From contig NC_135369.1 in NCBI RefSeq assembly GCF_049243985.1, positions 24,412,765-24,476,764 on the forward strand: a stretch of DNA of 64,000 nt, given 5' to 3'. The notes beneath the pieces were generated by a model that saw only the letters and a program-made list of their open reading frames with translations, did not search any database and was not told the DNA's origin. Positions within the stretch are counted from its first letter, which is position 1. Every line of letters starts with the position of its first letter. The stretch is from Paroedura picta (lineage: Eukaryota > Chordata > Lepidosauria > Squamata > Gekkonidae). This document shows positions 34,096-44,199 of the stretch, piece by piece. Made by a program: the position numbers and the translations under genes.

Positions 34096-34283
34096 GCTTT
34101 CTCAACCAGGGTTTCATGATGGCCCTGGAAGGGTTTCCTGAATGGCTGGGGGAGTTAATTACTTTTTACACAGCTATGCTCCCCAACCATATTCTCCACG
34201 ATCATGTCACTTCTGCGGATTCTCGAAGCCTGAGGAATGTTTCAGGGGTATCTCAAGCATAAAAATGTTGTGAAAGATCCTAT
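34096..34283 (+). mobile_element. hAT-like MITE, family D
   Basis: CAGGCTTTCTCAACCAGGG to GTTGTGAAAGATCCT, imperfect inverted ends. Its internal phrase GGCCCTGGAAGGGTTTCCTG also occurs at 52836. Confidence 0.6.
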
Positions 34284-34506
34284 GGAGTTACGTTTGGGCT
34301 CCTACCTATGTGGGCCTGTCACAAGATCCCTTTTACTCTCCTCTTTTTTGGAGGCTGGTTTTGCCTTTTCCCTTATGCATGATGTTTCTGTCATTCTTTG
34401 TCCCACCCACTCCAGTCCATTGGTCCTCCTCACCAAACCACTCTCTCTCTTTCCCCTTTGTTTTTGATTTTTAAAAATGGCTCTAACATGTCAACATGCC
34501 ACTGTA
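34284..34506. other. No recognisable feature
   Basis: Short stretch of FAM89B intron, T/C-rich. Confidence 0.4.
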
Positions 34507-34680
34507 ATGACAGGTTGAGCAGGTTCTCTGAATTTCCAGTTTTCATTTTTTTTTAAAAAGTAGGCCTCTACCCCCTTGTGGAGTTATGTCTTTTTTTCTT
34601 ATATCTCCATGAAGTAAGGATCTAGACTAAATATTTAAAAAGTAAAGCTAGGAATTCAGAGAATCTGCTTAACCTATCAT
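34507..34680. mobile_element. Mariner-like MITE with TA flanks
   Basis: A 174-bp element that begins ATGACAGGTTGAGCAG and ends CTGCTTAACCTATCAT, inverted repeats of about 30 bp with few mismatches. A TA dinucleotide flanks each side (34505-34506, 34681-34682). No coding capacity. TA duplications with such repeats suggest Tc1/mariner mobilisation. Confidence 0.7.
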
Positions 34681-34951
34681 TACAATAGTACACTAATATT
34701 CTAGGGCCTTGTTTAAAGAAGGGGAAAGGTGCCAGGTGCTACCAATGACTACAGCACCCTCCCTTCAAAAATTCAAGATTATGGAAGAAAATAAACTAAC
34801 TCCACTCCTGCAAAAATACCAGGAGAGGGCAGATGAGTGGAAGAATTGTGTCCAAACCGATTCCAATGCTTGTGGATTGGCCGCCAAGAAAACCAGGAGT
34901 TAAGTCAAGCATGTAGAAAAGCCCTAAATAGTCAGTGTGGCTGCAACAGAC

Positions 34952-35045
34952 CAGGGGTGGCCAGATTGTGGCTCTCCGAATATCCATGCACCTGCAATTA
35001 CCATGAGACCCTACCAGCATGGCCATGCTGGCAGGGGCTCATGGT
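34952..35045. mobile_element. hAT-type MITE, family A, decayed
   Basis: CAGGGGTGGCCAGATTGTGG start and internal GCATGGCCATGCTGGCAGGG palindrome; the right arm is truncated after GGGGCTCATGG. Confidence 0.72.
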
Positions 35046-35189
35046 GATATTTTTTATTTTATTTTAATTTTATTTATAATCCCCCCCAAACCAGATTAAA
35101 ATCTCCAATTAACCCCCTTGATAGCAAAACTTCCTCCCCCTTCCCACCTCACAGATCGACTGGAAGTGAACCTCAGGTGAGGGGCCCCT

Positions 35190-35690
35190 GACCCTTCTTG
35201 CCCTGGCCTCAACCAAAAACCTGGCAGAAGAGCTCTGACAGGAGCTCATTCCACCAGGTGGGGGTCAGGACCTACAAAATCCTGACCCTGGTCGAGGCCA
35301 GGTGGACCTTCCTCAGGTCAGGGACCTCCAACAAATTCATACCCACTGAGCATAAGGCCCTGCAGGGGGCATAAGGAGATAGGCAGTCCTGCAGGTATGT
35401 GGAGCCCAGACCACAGATGGCCTTAAAGGTTAACACCAAAACCTTGAACTTGAGGCAGGCCACAACTGGCAACCAGTGCAGCTGCCTCAGCACAGGCTGG
35501 ATACAGGCCCTCCCAGATGTTCCTGTGAGGACCCTAGCAGCAGCATTTTGCACCAGTTGCAATTTCAGGGTTAAGGCCAAGGGTAGGTTTGCAAAGAGTG
35601 AGTTACAGGAGTCTAGTCTGGAGGTGATCATTGCATGGCTAAACCGTCCGAGGGTGGTAATGGCCACTGCAGATACTACATAAGGAAAAG
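35190..35690 (-). mobile_element. L2-like LINE, RT C-terminal region, reversed
   Basis: The minus-strand frame reads FSHAMITSRLDSCNSLFANL, KLQLVQNAAARVLTGTSG, LRQLHWLPVVACLKFKVLV and LTFKAICGLGSTYL. This is the longest clean stretch of this LINE in the window and defines the family best. Confidence 0.85.
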
Positions 35691-35705
35691 GGTGCTGACG
35701 TAGGT

Positions 35706-35855
35706 TGGGTTGCCAAACGGTCCTGCCCCTTTAAGAGAGGCTTAAAGTGTGAAAGCATTTCAATAGCACTGAAATAAATACCCAGTAAACATCATCTTAT
35801 TAACCCTCTATCAAGGGGGCAGCCAGCGGGACTACTTTAAAATTGGCAACCCTAA
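35706..35855. mobile_element. hAT-type MITE with 8-bp target duplication
   Basis: TGGGTTGCCAAACGG to AAATTGGCAACCCTAA, 150 bp. Flanks ACGTAGGT (35698-35705) and ATGTAGGT (35856-35863) match at 7 of 8 bases. The interior (CCTTTAAGAGAGGCTTAAAG) recurs at about 51350-51500 in BBS1 intron 1 and differs from family B. Confidence 0.8.
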
Positions 35856-36085
35856 ATGTAGGTGGGTCCAAAAAGCATGCGTGTTCCTGTCCAACTGGCA
35901 TCCAAAGGCACTTTGACTACAATCTTTTCAAAAAGATTGCATCAAACCAGTTTTGAGTAACATCAAAGCAAGGAAAACCCTAGAAGCAGGAGGAGTAAAG
36001 GTCAATGCCATGTGGATGCTCTCAAAAACAGCACTGCGTAATGCAAGCCCAAGGCAGAGCAAAGCATCCCAGCCAGGAATGGGGG

Positions 36086-36263
36086 CAAGGTTGCCGGATC
36101 TTGGTTGGGAAACCCCTGGAGATTTGGAGGTGGACCCTGGAGAGGACAGGGACTTCACAGGGCACAAGACCAGCCTCCAGAGCAGCTATTTTCTCCAGGG
36201 GGACTGAGATGAGTTGTAATTCCAGGAGATCCCCAGATCCCACTTGGAGGCTGGCATCCCTTA
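36086..36263 (-). mobile_element. hAT-type MITE, family B, reversed
   Basis: AAGGTTGCCGGATCTTGG to GGAGGCTGGCATCCCTTA with TATTTTCTCCAGGGGGACTG inside. Confidence 0.78.
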
Positions 36264-36394
36264 AACAACCTCTACGATTTTTTAAAAAATTGTCATCCCA
36301 GAACTGCTGGGTTTTTAAAACCTGTATTTTCTGAGAGTTGACAATGTTTTCAAAACAGCAATTTAAAAAAAAATCACTCATGTACTGTAGAAAA

Positions 36395-36600
36395 GCTCAG
36401 GCAGAAAAAGAGCTGGGGTTTTGCACCCCGCTTTTTACTACCCAATGAAGTCTTAAAGAGGCTTATAATCATCTTCTCTTCCTCTCCCCACAGCAGACAC
36501 CCTGTGAGGTAGGCTGCATGCGAAGGAGGAGGCGTGGGGAATCAAACCCAGTTCTCCAGGGTAGAAGCTGCCCACCACATTGGCTCTCGCAAGGCTGATC
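36395..36600 (-). mobile_element. Sauria-type SINE, reversed and truncated
   Basis: CTTCCTCTCCCCACAGCAGA, CACCCTGTGAGGTAGG, reversed B box AATCAAACCCAG. Confidence 0.72.
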
Positions 36601-36790
36601 AAATAGCTCCTGCCCAAATTAAATAGTTTGGAGTCTCCCTGGTCTCAAGGGAAGAAGCAAGCACCTGCTTTAGTCTCTTGTTTTAAAATAGTCAGAGGTC
36701 CAACACTCTTAATTCTGGCTGTTCAGTTCTCTTATAAATGTCCATATGATCACTCACAAGGACTCAACTTGCTCTGGAATGGTTGTAAGT

Positions 36791-37130
36791 TAGGTTGCCA
36801 GCTCCAGGTTGGGAAATTCCTGGAGATTTTGGGGGTGGAGCTTGGGGAAGTAAGGATGCCAGTCCCCAGGTGGGACGTGGGGACCCCCTGGAATTTCGGC
36901 TCTTCTCCAGGAGACATACATTAATTCCCTTGGAGAAAATAGGTGCGTTGGAGGGTGGACTCCATAACATTCTACTCCACCAAGGTCCATCCTCATCCCC
37001 ATCCTCATCCCAAATCCCACCCATTCTCAGCTCTCCAAGTTCCACCCCTAAAGTCGCTGGGTATTTCTCAACCCAGAGCTGGCATCCCTATGGGGAAGGC
37101 AGAATTTGGGGCAGGGAAGGACCTCAGCAG
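36791..37130 (-). mobile_element. hAT-type MITE, family B (outer copy, split)
   Basis: Outer reversed copy: TAGGTTGCCAGCTCCAGGTT to 36850, resumed at 37099 as GCAGAATTTGGGGCAGGG. It is split by a second family B copy at 36851-37090. Confidence 0.75.
36851..37090 (+). mobile_element. hAT-type MITE, family B (inner copy) with perfect 8-bp duplication
   Basis: 240 bp from TAAGGATGCCAGTCCCCAGG to GAGCTGGCATCCCTA. It is bordered by TGGGGAAG at 36843-36850 and again at 37091-37098. The duplication is exact and defines the element's ends and its hAT affiliation. Confidence 0.9.
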
Positions 37131-37615
37131 AGAATACCTCCTGGGGTTATTCACATTACAATATTTTAAGGTGGTAATGTTAAACACAGCATGTTGAAAA
37201 TATTGTTTTTGTAACATTGTTTTTGTAATATTAGCTCTTACAATATTGCTCTGTTTTTTGAGGTCTATCCCTTGAAGAAGCCTGATGTGGGGGCAAAACA
37301 CATGTTGGCCAAGAAATTTCCTTGAATGCTATCTTATTATGATAAGATAAGAAAGACATTGTTGTATTTGTATAATGCTGTCAAACTTTCATTGCTGTTA
37401 ACATCCTGTAATTTTTCTCTCTCTCTCGATTTCTTTGAGAGTCTAAGCAATAAATAATAAATAAATATTAGCATTATCTGTTTAGTTCATTGTATTGATT
37501 TGGGGTGAGCCACGCTGACAGTTCGTAACAACTTGTCCTTGTAACAGCCGCTTTGTGATATTATGAATTATAATTCTTGGCCACAAATACACTGTCTAAA
37601 GTATTTAGTTAGTTA
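37131..37615. other. No gene supported
   Basis: FAM89B intron. A short local duplication of ATTGTTTTTGTAA occurs near 37203-37230, and an ATAAATAAT run near 37450. Confidence 0.4.
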
Positions 37616-37900
37616 AGAAGAAGAAGAAGAAGAGTTGGTTCTTATATGCCGCTTTTCCCTACCCGAAGGAGGCTCAAAGCGGCTTACAGTCGCCTTCCCT
37701 TTCCTCTCCCCACAACAGACACCCTGTGGGGTGAGTGAGGCTGAGAGAGCCCTGATATCACTGCTCGGTCAGAACAGTTTTATCAGTGCCGTGGCGAGCC
37801 CAAGGTCACCCAGCTGGCTGCATGTGGGGGAGCGCAGAATCGAACCTGGCATGCCAGATTAGAAGTCCGCACTCCTAACCACTACACCAAACTGGCTCTC
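37616..37900 (-). mobile_element. Sauria-type SINE, reversed, full length
   Basis: (GAA)n at the left, CTACCCGAAGGAGGCTCAAA, B box reversed AATCGAACCTGG, A-box end ACCACTACACCAAACTGG. Confidence 0.9.
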
Positions 37901-38804
37901 AACTGAGTTTACAGACTTTTTGGCATTTGTCTTCTCACTGCATGGTCTCTCTTCCCTTTGTAGTTCGTTTGGTTCCCCACTCTGTTGTAAGATCAGTCAT
38001 ACATCTGGCAATCGATCCTGAATCCCCAGCATCTTGTGTGGTATAGTTCTAAGGAATGCTTAAGTGTTCAGAAATGCATTTCACCTCTGAGAAATATGGT
38101 TTTGTGAAGGGATTTAAAAACAAACAAACACTTTCCCCCTTCAATGAACTACAGTGCCCAGAGTTCCTTTAGCTGGCTAGTATGACAGCAAAAAAGAAGA
38201 AACATATACACTATGTGAATTTGTGTGAGTACAACAATAGACCTTATTGTTATCTAGTTACTACAACTGGATTTTTGCAAATAAATGTTGATAAAGTTGC
38301 CATGGCCTGAATGGGTTAGATAGCTGGAATTTAAGAAAGCCTTTCAGAGATTTAAATTTGTAGTTGGCAAAGTGAATCTTTCAGACACTGCCTGTCAGTC
38401 ATCCTGTTGTCTTCTTGATCGCTGGGGGTAGGAGAATGTCCCTGTCCTACAGATTTGGCTCCATAATCCCAGGGGACAGACAGGCTCTCCAGACAGCTTC
38501 TCTTTGTTCACAGCACTTTTAATGTCCCTAATTCCAAGATAGTTGATATGGGCTAAAATTGTGCTTACTATCCAGGAGAGGTATACACTGGGCTTTTTAA
38601 AAAGTACAAAGTTTAATTTTTGGCAGGAGAAAAGCTTTACAGTGACCTGTGCACCTTTGCAAACGTGGGTACATCTGTGCAGCTTAATTTGCATAAATGT
38701 ACTCCTTCCACTTAGGTACGCAGGGTTATCGCCTGCAAACTTCAGAGGATGTTGAACTCTGCATCTAAAATAAAAATTCTGTTTATGTTGTGCAATTGCA
38801 TACT
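37901..38804. other. No recognisable feature
   Basis: FAM89B intron close to exon 1. No exon or named repeat. Confidence 0.4.
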
Positions 38805-38980
38805 TAGATATTTATCTCCTGCTTTTCAAAGAGAGCCCAAAACAGTTTACAACATCGTTCTCTCCTCCCTCAATTTAATCTTCAAAACAACCACCCTGCG
38901 AGGTAGGCTGGGGTGAGAGAATGACTGGCTCAGGGTCCCCCAGCAAGTTTTCCTGGCAGAGTGGGCTTTAGACTTCCCAG
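38805..38980 (-). mobile_element. tRNA-derived SINE, reversed, old
   Basis: CAACCACCCTGCGAGGTAGG followed by GGTCCCCCAGCAAG; the head is decayed. Confidence 0.55.
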
Positions 38981-39206
38981 CCTGACGTTCCCATGGCTAC
39001 ACTCTGTTGGAAAGGGGAGGCCGGACTTCAAAACCGGGGCAATTCCTGGGGAAACTGCCCGCAGCACCCCATCTCTGGATGGCCTTCAGGCCAAAGACAC
39101 ACGTGGCTCCTCCTGCGGGTATTTCCCCGGTTTCCCGGGCGGGCTAGTGGGGGGAGGCGGCCTGGGGGGGCAGGCGGGCCGGGCGCGGGGCTTCCTCCTT
39201 CCTTAC

Positions 39207-39464
39207 CATCTCCTTGCGCAGCACGGCCAGGGCCGAGTCGAGGTTGGCCGGTTTGCTGCGGAGCAGCAGCCTTTCCGACGAGGCCTGGGACTTGCTGAGG
39301 TCGTCCTGGATGCGCGTCTTCTTGCTGTACACTTTCTCGATCTCCCGCCACGAGCCCCCGCTGGAGTTGAGGATGCCGCTGAGCCCCTTGGGCAGCGGCG
39401 GGAGCCCCTCGATGGCGCACACGTTGCCGCCCAGGCTGTCCTGCGAGCTCTGCAGGCAGTTCAT
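39207..39464 (-). CDS. FAM89B: FAM89B coding exon 1 (start codon)
   Basis: Minus-strand ATG at 39464-39462. The 86-codon exon opens MNCLQSSQDSLGGNVCAIEG, continues LPPLPKGLSGILNSSGGSWR, then EIEKVYSKKTRIQDDLSK, and ends NLDSALAVLRKEM at a GT donor. Human FAM89B has [20 protein letters not shown] and NLDSALAALRKEM at the same places, which fixes start and frame. FAM89B (LRAP25) is a cytoplasmic adaptor reported to link MRCK kinase to LIM kinase in lamellipodial actin control. Next in line are ZNRD2 upstream and EHBP1L1 downstream, all on the minus strand. A perfect CArG box sits about 100 bp upstream (39566-39575). Confidence 0.96.
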
Positions 39465-39565
39465 GACGGCGGCCCGGAGGCGGACAGCGCAGCACAGGGC
39501 CCGGCCCGGCCCGCGGCGCTCGGCTCAAGGCAGCAGCGGGCGCCGCCACAGCCGGCCAGCCCCGG

Positions 39566-39575
39566 CCATATATGG
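39566..39575. promoter_or_regulatory. CArG box (SRF-binding consensus) in the FAM89B promoter
   Basis: CCATATATGG is an exact match to CC(A/T)6GG and is its own reverse complement. It lies 102 bp upstream of the FAM89B ATG in an otherwise GC-rich island. The match is seen; SRF control is inference. It could also act as a weak TATA-like element. Confidence 0.6.
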
Positions 39576-40216
39576 AGCAGCGGCGCGTCCTCCTCCGAGG
39601 GGCTCAGTCCCAGCGCCTGCCTAGGCTTCCCAGGCCGCCGCCGCCGCCACTCCCGGCGCGCTCCCCATGGGCCGTGCGGCCGGCTTGACGCTGCCGTTGG
39701 GAGGAGGCCGGGAGCCGGGCGAGAAGCGGCGCGGGGCCGAGAGGCGGACGCCGCCGAGCCGAGCCACCGGCCGCCCCCCGCCTTTGTTCGCGCTGCTGCA
39801 GTCGCGGCGGCCACACCCGCAGCGCCCCTGCTTGCCTTCGCCTCCCCTGAGCGCACCAGGACGCCGCTTAAAGGGCCGGCAGCCGGCACCGGAGCCTGGC
39901 CCCCGCCAGCGCCGTGCGGAGGACGTCCCCCGGAGCATGTGCAGAATGCTTTGCCCCACTAACTCATCACTCGCGCGAGCCGTGCCTGCTTCAGGCAGAC
40001 TAGCGGCTCTGAGGCCAGAGCGTGACATTCCTTCGCCCCAAATTATCAGCCCCCGGAGGGATCTGTTTGGGGAAAGGAGGGATTCCGAGGGAGGGGGGTG
40101 AGCTACTTGGGCTGATTTAGGGGCAGGGGGGACTCCCTACCCCCTGGCCTTGGCACAAGCGAAAGTAAAGGCCTCTAGGTCTGAGCAGGACATTGCTGCC
40201 AAAGGACTGGCCAATT

Positions 40217-40600
40217 GTAGAATCATAGAATAATAGAGTTCGAAGGGATCTCATAGGTCATCTAGTCCAACCCCCTGCACTATGCTGGACACTCACAACC
40301 CTATCGCTCATCCACTGTAACCTGCCACCCCCTTGAGCCTTCACAGAATCAGCCTCTCCGTCAGATGGCTATTCAGCCTCTGTTTACAAATTTCCAAAGA
40401 TGGAGAACCCACCACCTCCAGAGGAAGCCTATTCCACTGAGAAACCGCTGTGTCAGGAACTTCTTCCGGATGTTTAGATGGAATTTCTTTTGAATTAATT
40501 TCATCCCATTCATTCTGGTCTGTCCCTTTGGGGCAAGAGAGAACAATTCTGTTCCATCCAATGTGGGAAGCCAAAGGGATGCCATTTTGTACTGACGCCA
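40217..40600 (-). mobile_element. CR1 3' region, reversed
   Basis: TAGAATCATAGAATAATAGA, CATCTAGTCCAACCCCCTGC, and the minus-strand frame NGIPLASHIGWNRIVLSC-type words of the CR1 3' end. Confidence 0.82.
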
Positions 40601-40779
40601 TATTGTATTCCCAGTTTGGAAAGAGACCAGGGCTGGCCTGTTCAGTTCCTTTCCGCTAGGCTCGCTTTGCTATGACTAGTCACATTATAACTATGGCTAT
40701 TGATGAAATAAGATAGCCCAGTTATGCAGGGAGGGAAGGATTAACTTCCAGTGTCCAGGTGCCCTCATTATGATACCGA

Positions 40780-40835
40780 CACCTTGAGCCTCAGGAGAGG
40801 GTGGTATATAAATATAATAAATATAATAAATACTA
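40780..40835 (+). mobile_element. L2-like LINE 3' tail
   Basis: CCTTGAGCCTCAGGAGAGGG then TGGTATATAAATATAATAAA. Confidence 0.6.
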
Positions 40836-41009
40836 GGAGCCAGCAATATGGGGGGTGGGGTGGGCTTGAAACACGTTGTAGTTAGATATGGAGAATTAGC
40901 CATATGCGGAGCCAAGAAAGAGCGTAGAAGAGTAACAGGGCTTTCACCCAGGACCCAGCCCACCGACAACTCCTAGCAATGAACTCATGCAATAAGCTCC
41001 TTTGGCCAT

Positions 41010-41462
41010 CAACTGCTTGGGCCCTTCGCTCCATAGATACTAATCTGTTGGTGGTCCCTGGACACAGTGAAGTCCACCTGGCCACAATGAGAGCCAGGGC
41101 TTTTTCGGTCCTGGCCCTGACCTGGTGGAATGAGCTCCTGGGAGAACTGAGGGCCCTGATAGAGCTGTTAACAGTTCTGCAGGGCCTGTAAAATGGAGCT
41201 CTTTCACCAGGTCCTGGGTTGAGGCCAGAGTAAGATCAAAATGCATCCATCCCGCCCCCCCTCAGGCTAGAGCACACACATCATTACTCCCCACCCGGGT
41301 TGGTCTGCTCGGATGTTAGAGGGAGTTTTTTGGCTGCCATTCTTGGAGGATTGTTGGGAGTTTTATTGGGATTTTATTAGCATCAGTGTTTTTATTTTAA
41401 GCTGCCACAAGCCTTGGAGAAGTGGCGGGGTGTAAATCCAACCATAAACAAATAAATAAATG
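41010..41462 (+). mobile_element. L2-like LINE 3' end
   Basis: Frame fragment STNLLVVPGHSEVHLATMRA, then WNELLGELRALIELL. The 3' UTR and an AATAAATAAAT tail follow. Confidence 0.8.
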
Positions 41463-41524
41463 TGTACCCTGCAGTGACTCCAGACATTGTGACGCTTGAG
41501 GCAGAAAAAACAGAGGGTTAACCA

Positions 41525-41720
41525 TCTTATTATATTTTAATTCCACCTGCCCTTCAGGGAACTCAGAACAAAGTACATCCGGCTCTGCCCTACTCCAGTT
41601 TTATCCTTACAAGTCTGTGAGGAAAGTCAAGCTGGGAGAGGAATTGGTCCAAGGTCACCCAGGGTATGTGTGGGGATTTGAACTCAGGCCTGTCCATTCC
41701 TAGTCCTAACATTTTAACCA
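41525..41720 (-). mobile_element. tRNA-derived SINE, reversed
   Basis: CCAAGGTCACCCAGGGTATG then GGATTTGAACTCAGGCCTG (reversed B box). Confidence 0.65.
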
Positions 41721-41984
41721 TTCTGTTTCCCATTTGCCTAAGGTGAGCAGACCAGGATGATGCTGTAGGCTTCTTTGTAATGACCCTTTTCCTGAGAAAT
41801 TTGGCCGGTCCAGCACAGCAAAAGGAAGCTGCTCTCTAGCAGCCAAATTGCTCACCTCCCCCTCTTCAGATTCAACAGTGTAAAATCTCCACAGCACCCC
41901 TAGACTGTTTCTACTCCAACTAAAAGAAACACGTGTCAGTTGGCAAAAGTAGCATTCTATAACCTGCCAGCTGGCCCCTTATCT

Positions 41985-42676
41985 GTCCTGCTCTGGCCTT
42001 GCCTCTAGGATTCATGCATCAGTCACCTCCATAGCAAATTGCTGTAGTGAGCTCTATGTAGCACTGCCATTGAAGATGCTTCAGGCGCTTCAGGGGATAT
42101 AGAACATGGTTGCTAGATTGCAGACTGGGTCTCCCTGGTCTGCACATGTAACACCAGCACTTCAGCACCTGCACTGGCTTCTAGTCAGCTTCTGGTACAA
42201 ACTCAAAATGCTGTTTTTGACCGATAAAGCCTGAAATGGTTTGGGATTCTTACCTGTGTGACTGCATCTCCCAATATGACCCCCCTTGCCTCCTTAGAGC
42301 ATCATTGCAGGGCTTTCTGCAGATGCGTAGCCATTAATTGCCCACCTGTCAACCAGCAGGATGAGGAGGGCATTTCTGGTGGCTGCCCCAACTGCGGATT
42401 TGGCTTCCCAGCGACGTTCATGCCCTGCAGAACCATCCAGCTTTCTTAGGGCATTCAAGGCTGCTTTGTTTTAGATAGCCTTTGGTTAGCATTACAAACT
42501 AATCCTTGTTTTAATCCTTCAGATTGGCTTGTCAAGTTGATATTTCATAGGTTTTTATTGTTTTATACTTTATGTATTTATTTGCATTTTACTTATATTT
42601 ATTGTATTTTAAATGTTGTAAGCTGCCCCAAGTCCCCTGTGGGAAAAGGGTACTGGATACAAATTAAATAAATAAA
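41985..42676 (+). mobile_element. L2-like LINE 3' end
   Basis: Decayed RT C-terminal block (TTCAGCACCTGCACTGGCTT encodes the QLHWL motif), ending TGTAAGCTGCCCCAAGTCCC and an AAATAAATAAATG tail. Confidence 0.72.
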
Positions 42677-43491
42677 TGCAGTTGTTTACCTCTCTCCTTC
42701 CCTCCAGAATCGTCATTTTCTTTCCCCATCCTTGCAGGCAGCTCTGTGCTCAGGCTTCCCCACTGTGGGTAAAGGTCCCACACACCTTTTCACTCATCAG
42801 CTCTTTTGAGGGAACTTCAGCTGAACATGCCTGGCTCTTTCCAATATATCCTTTAACTAAATTGCTATTTATTTATGGCACCCTGCATTCTGCCATTTGG
42901 GGCAGGCTGCTCTTCAACCCTGCCCTTGCCATGTGGCTACAAGGCTCAAAATCAAATGTTGCCAACTGTTCCCTTTCTCCAGGGCATAAGTGCAAGGATA
43001 TCCAGTAGATATCCCTGGCTGCAAAATTGCCCAGCCCTCTGGCAGGAGCCCACTCTCCTGGCAGGCTGCAGCCATTTTGACTGACATAAGCCTATTACAC
43101 ACCAGCATGCTTGTAAGGCCTGATCCTCTGCCTGCTGAGATCTGCTGAGGTTCACTGACTTCAATAGGCTTAGGTACCCCCATGTGTTATGTATAATGGG
43201 GTGCTTCCATTCTCACCACAGGTCACCTCTATGAAGCCTTGCTGATCCATCATTGTGCTCTTGTCCTCTGGTGAGCTGGCATAAACCTTACACAACTAGC
43301 TGATGGGATGCCGATGATCTTGCCTCAAGGCATTTTGGTTTTGCCCAGATGTGGTAAGGAAGGGGGAAGAGAGGTAACATTTGATCACTAAAATGGGAAT
43401 GAGAATTGTACAAACTACTCAGTAAATGCTGAAATGGACTGCAAAAAGTGAGACCTAGAAAATATTGTAGGAGTGGACACTGGGAAGGAAC
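42677..43491. other. No recognisable feature
   Basis: Intergenic DNA between FAM89B and the 3' end of ZNRD2; no exon or named repeat. Confidence 0.4.
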
Positions 43492-43660
43492 TGTGGCTCA
43501 GTGGCAGAACACCTGCTTGACATGCTGAAGTTTCCAGGTTCAGTCCTTGGCCTCTACAGTAAGGATCAGGTAGGAGATGTGAAAGACCTCAGCCTGAGTC
43601 GATAATTCTAACCTGAATGGACAGGAGGTCTGTGTAAGGCAGCTTCGTCTGTCTAATGGA
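43492..43660 (+). mobile_element. Second tRNA-derived SINE family
   Basis: TGTGGCTCAGTGGCAGAACA (A box), CAGGTTCAGTCC (B box), GATGTGAAAGACCTCAGCC and GTAAGGCAGCTTCG. Confidence 0.8.
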
Positions 43661-43937
43661 CCTGTTTCTTTACATGTAAGGCTTTAGAGTAACAGCCCTC
43701 TCTTCATATTTCTGTATGTGCAAGTGTTAACACAATTGTATTTTTAAAATACTAATATTGGGATTCTCCAATTTGTCATACATTGAGCTCAAAAGGTTCT
43801 AAAGTTACATTTCTTATACACAGTTCTGAGTAAATTGGGCCTTACGCGGCACAGGAACAATGAAGCAGCTTTCGAGAAGCTTCCAGCATAGCTATGTCTG
43901 CACAAGCTAAATGCAGCTGGGATGTTTTCGGTTATCA

Positions 43938-44010
43938 TGAACTGTGCAAGGGGTTGGACTGAATGGTCTCAAGGACCCTTCCAACTTTTTAATCCTATGA
44001 TTCTAAATAA
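43938..44010 (+). mobile_element. CR1 3' tail
   Basis: GGGGTTGGACTGAATGGTC, ACCCTTCCAAC, and degraded ATCCTATGATTCTA repeats. Confidence 0.75.
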
Positions 44011-44082
44011 CCCTATGATTTTAAATCCCCAATGAACTACCAAAAGCTGCAGGACAACCAGAATGAGGCAAAGAGCATGAGT

Positions 44083-44088
44083 TTTAAT
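44083..44088 (-). terminator. Candidate ZNRD2 poly(A) signal ATTAAA
   Basis: Minus-strand ATTAAA 112 bp after the ZNRD2 stop codon; it would give a short 3' UTR. No AATAAA lies closer. Confidence 0.45.
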
Positions 44089-44199
44089 CCGAGTCAGAAG
44101 TGCTGTTTTATCTGAACTGCCCAGACTCTAGTTTCTAAAAGGGACCCCCCCACCTTAGTGTAGCCTCTGTTCCTCTTGCCCTAAGAAGACAGAGCGGTC

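Larger units (their letters stand above)
39040..39960 (-). promoter_or_regulatory. FAM89B CpG-island promoter
   Basis: Strong G+C and CpG enrichment covering exon 1 and about 500 bp upstream on the minus strand. Frames of up to 333 codons on the plus strand are composition artefacts. Confidence 0.82.

Noticed and set aside
37335-37350. Tandem GATA motifs (GATAAGATAAG) as an enhancer
   Set aside because: Short A/T-rich words like this are frequent by chance and no supporting context was seen.
38961-39962. A 333-codon plus-strand open frame across the FAM89B first exon
   Set aside because: It runs antisense to a well-supported exon inside a CpG island, where stop codons are rare. It has no recognisable domain and is proline/arginine/alanine-rich.
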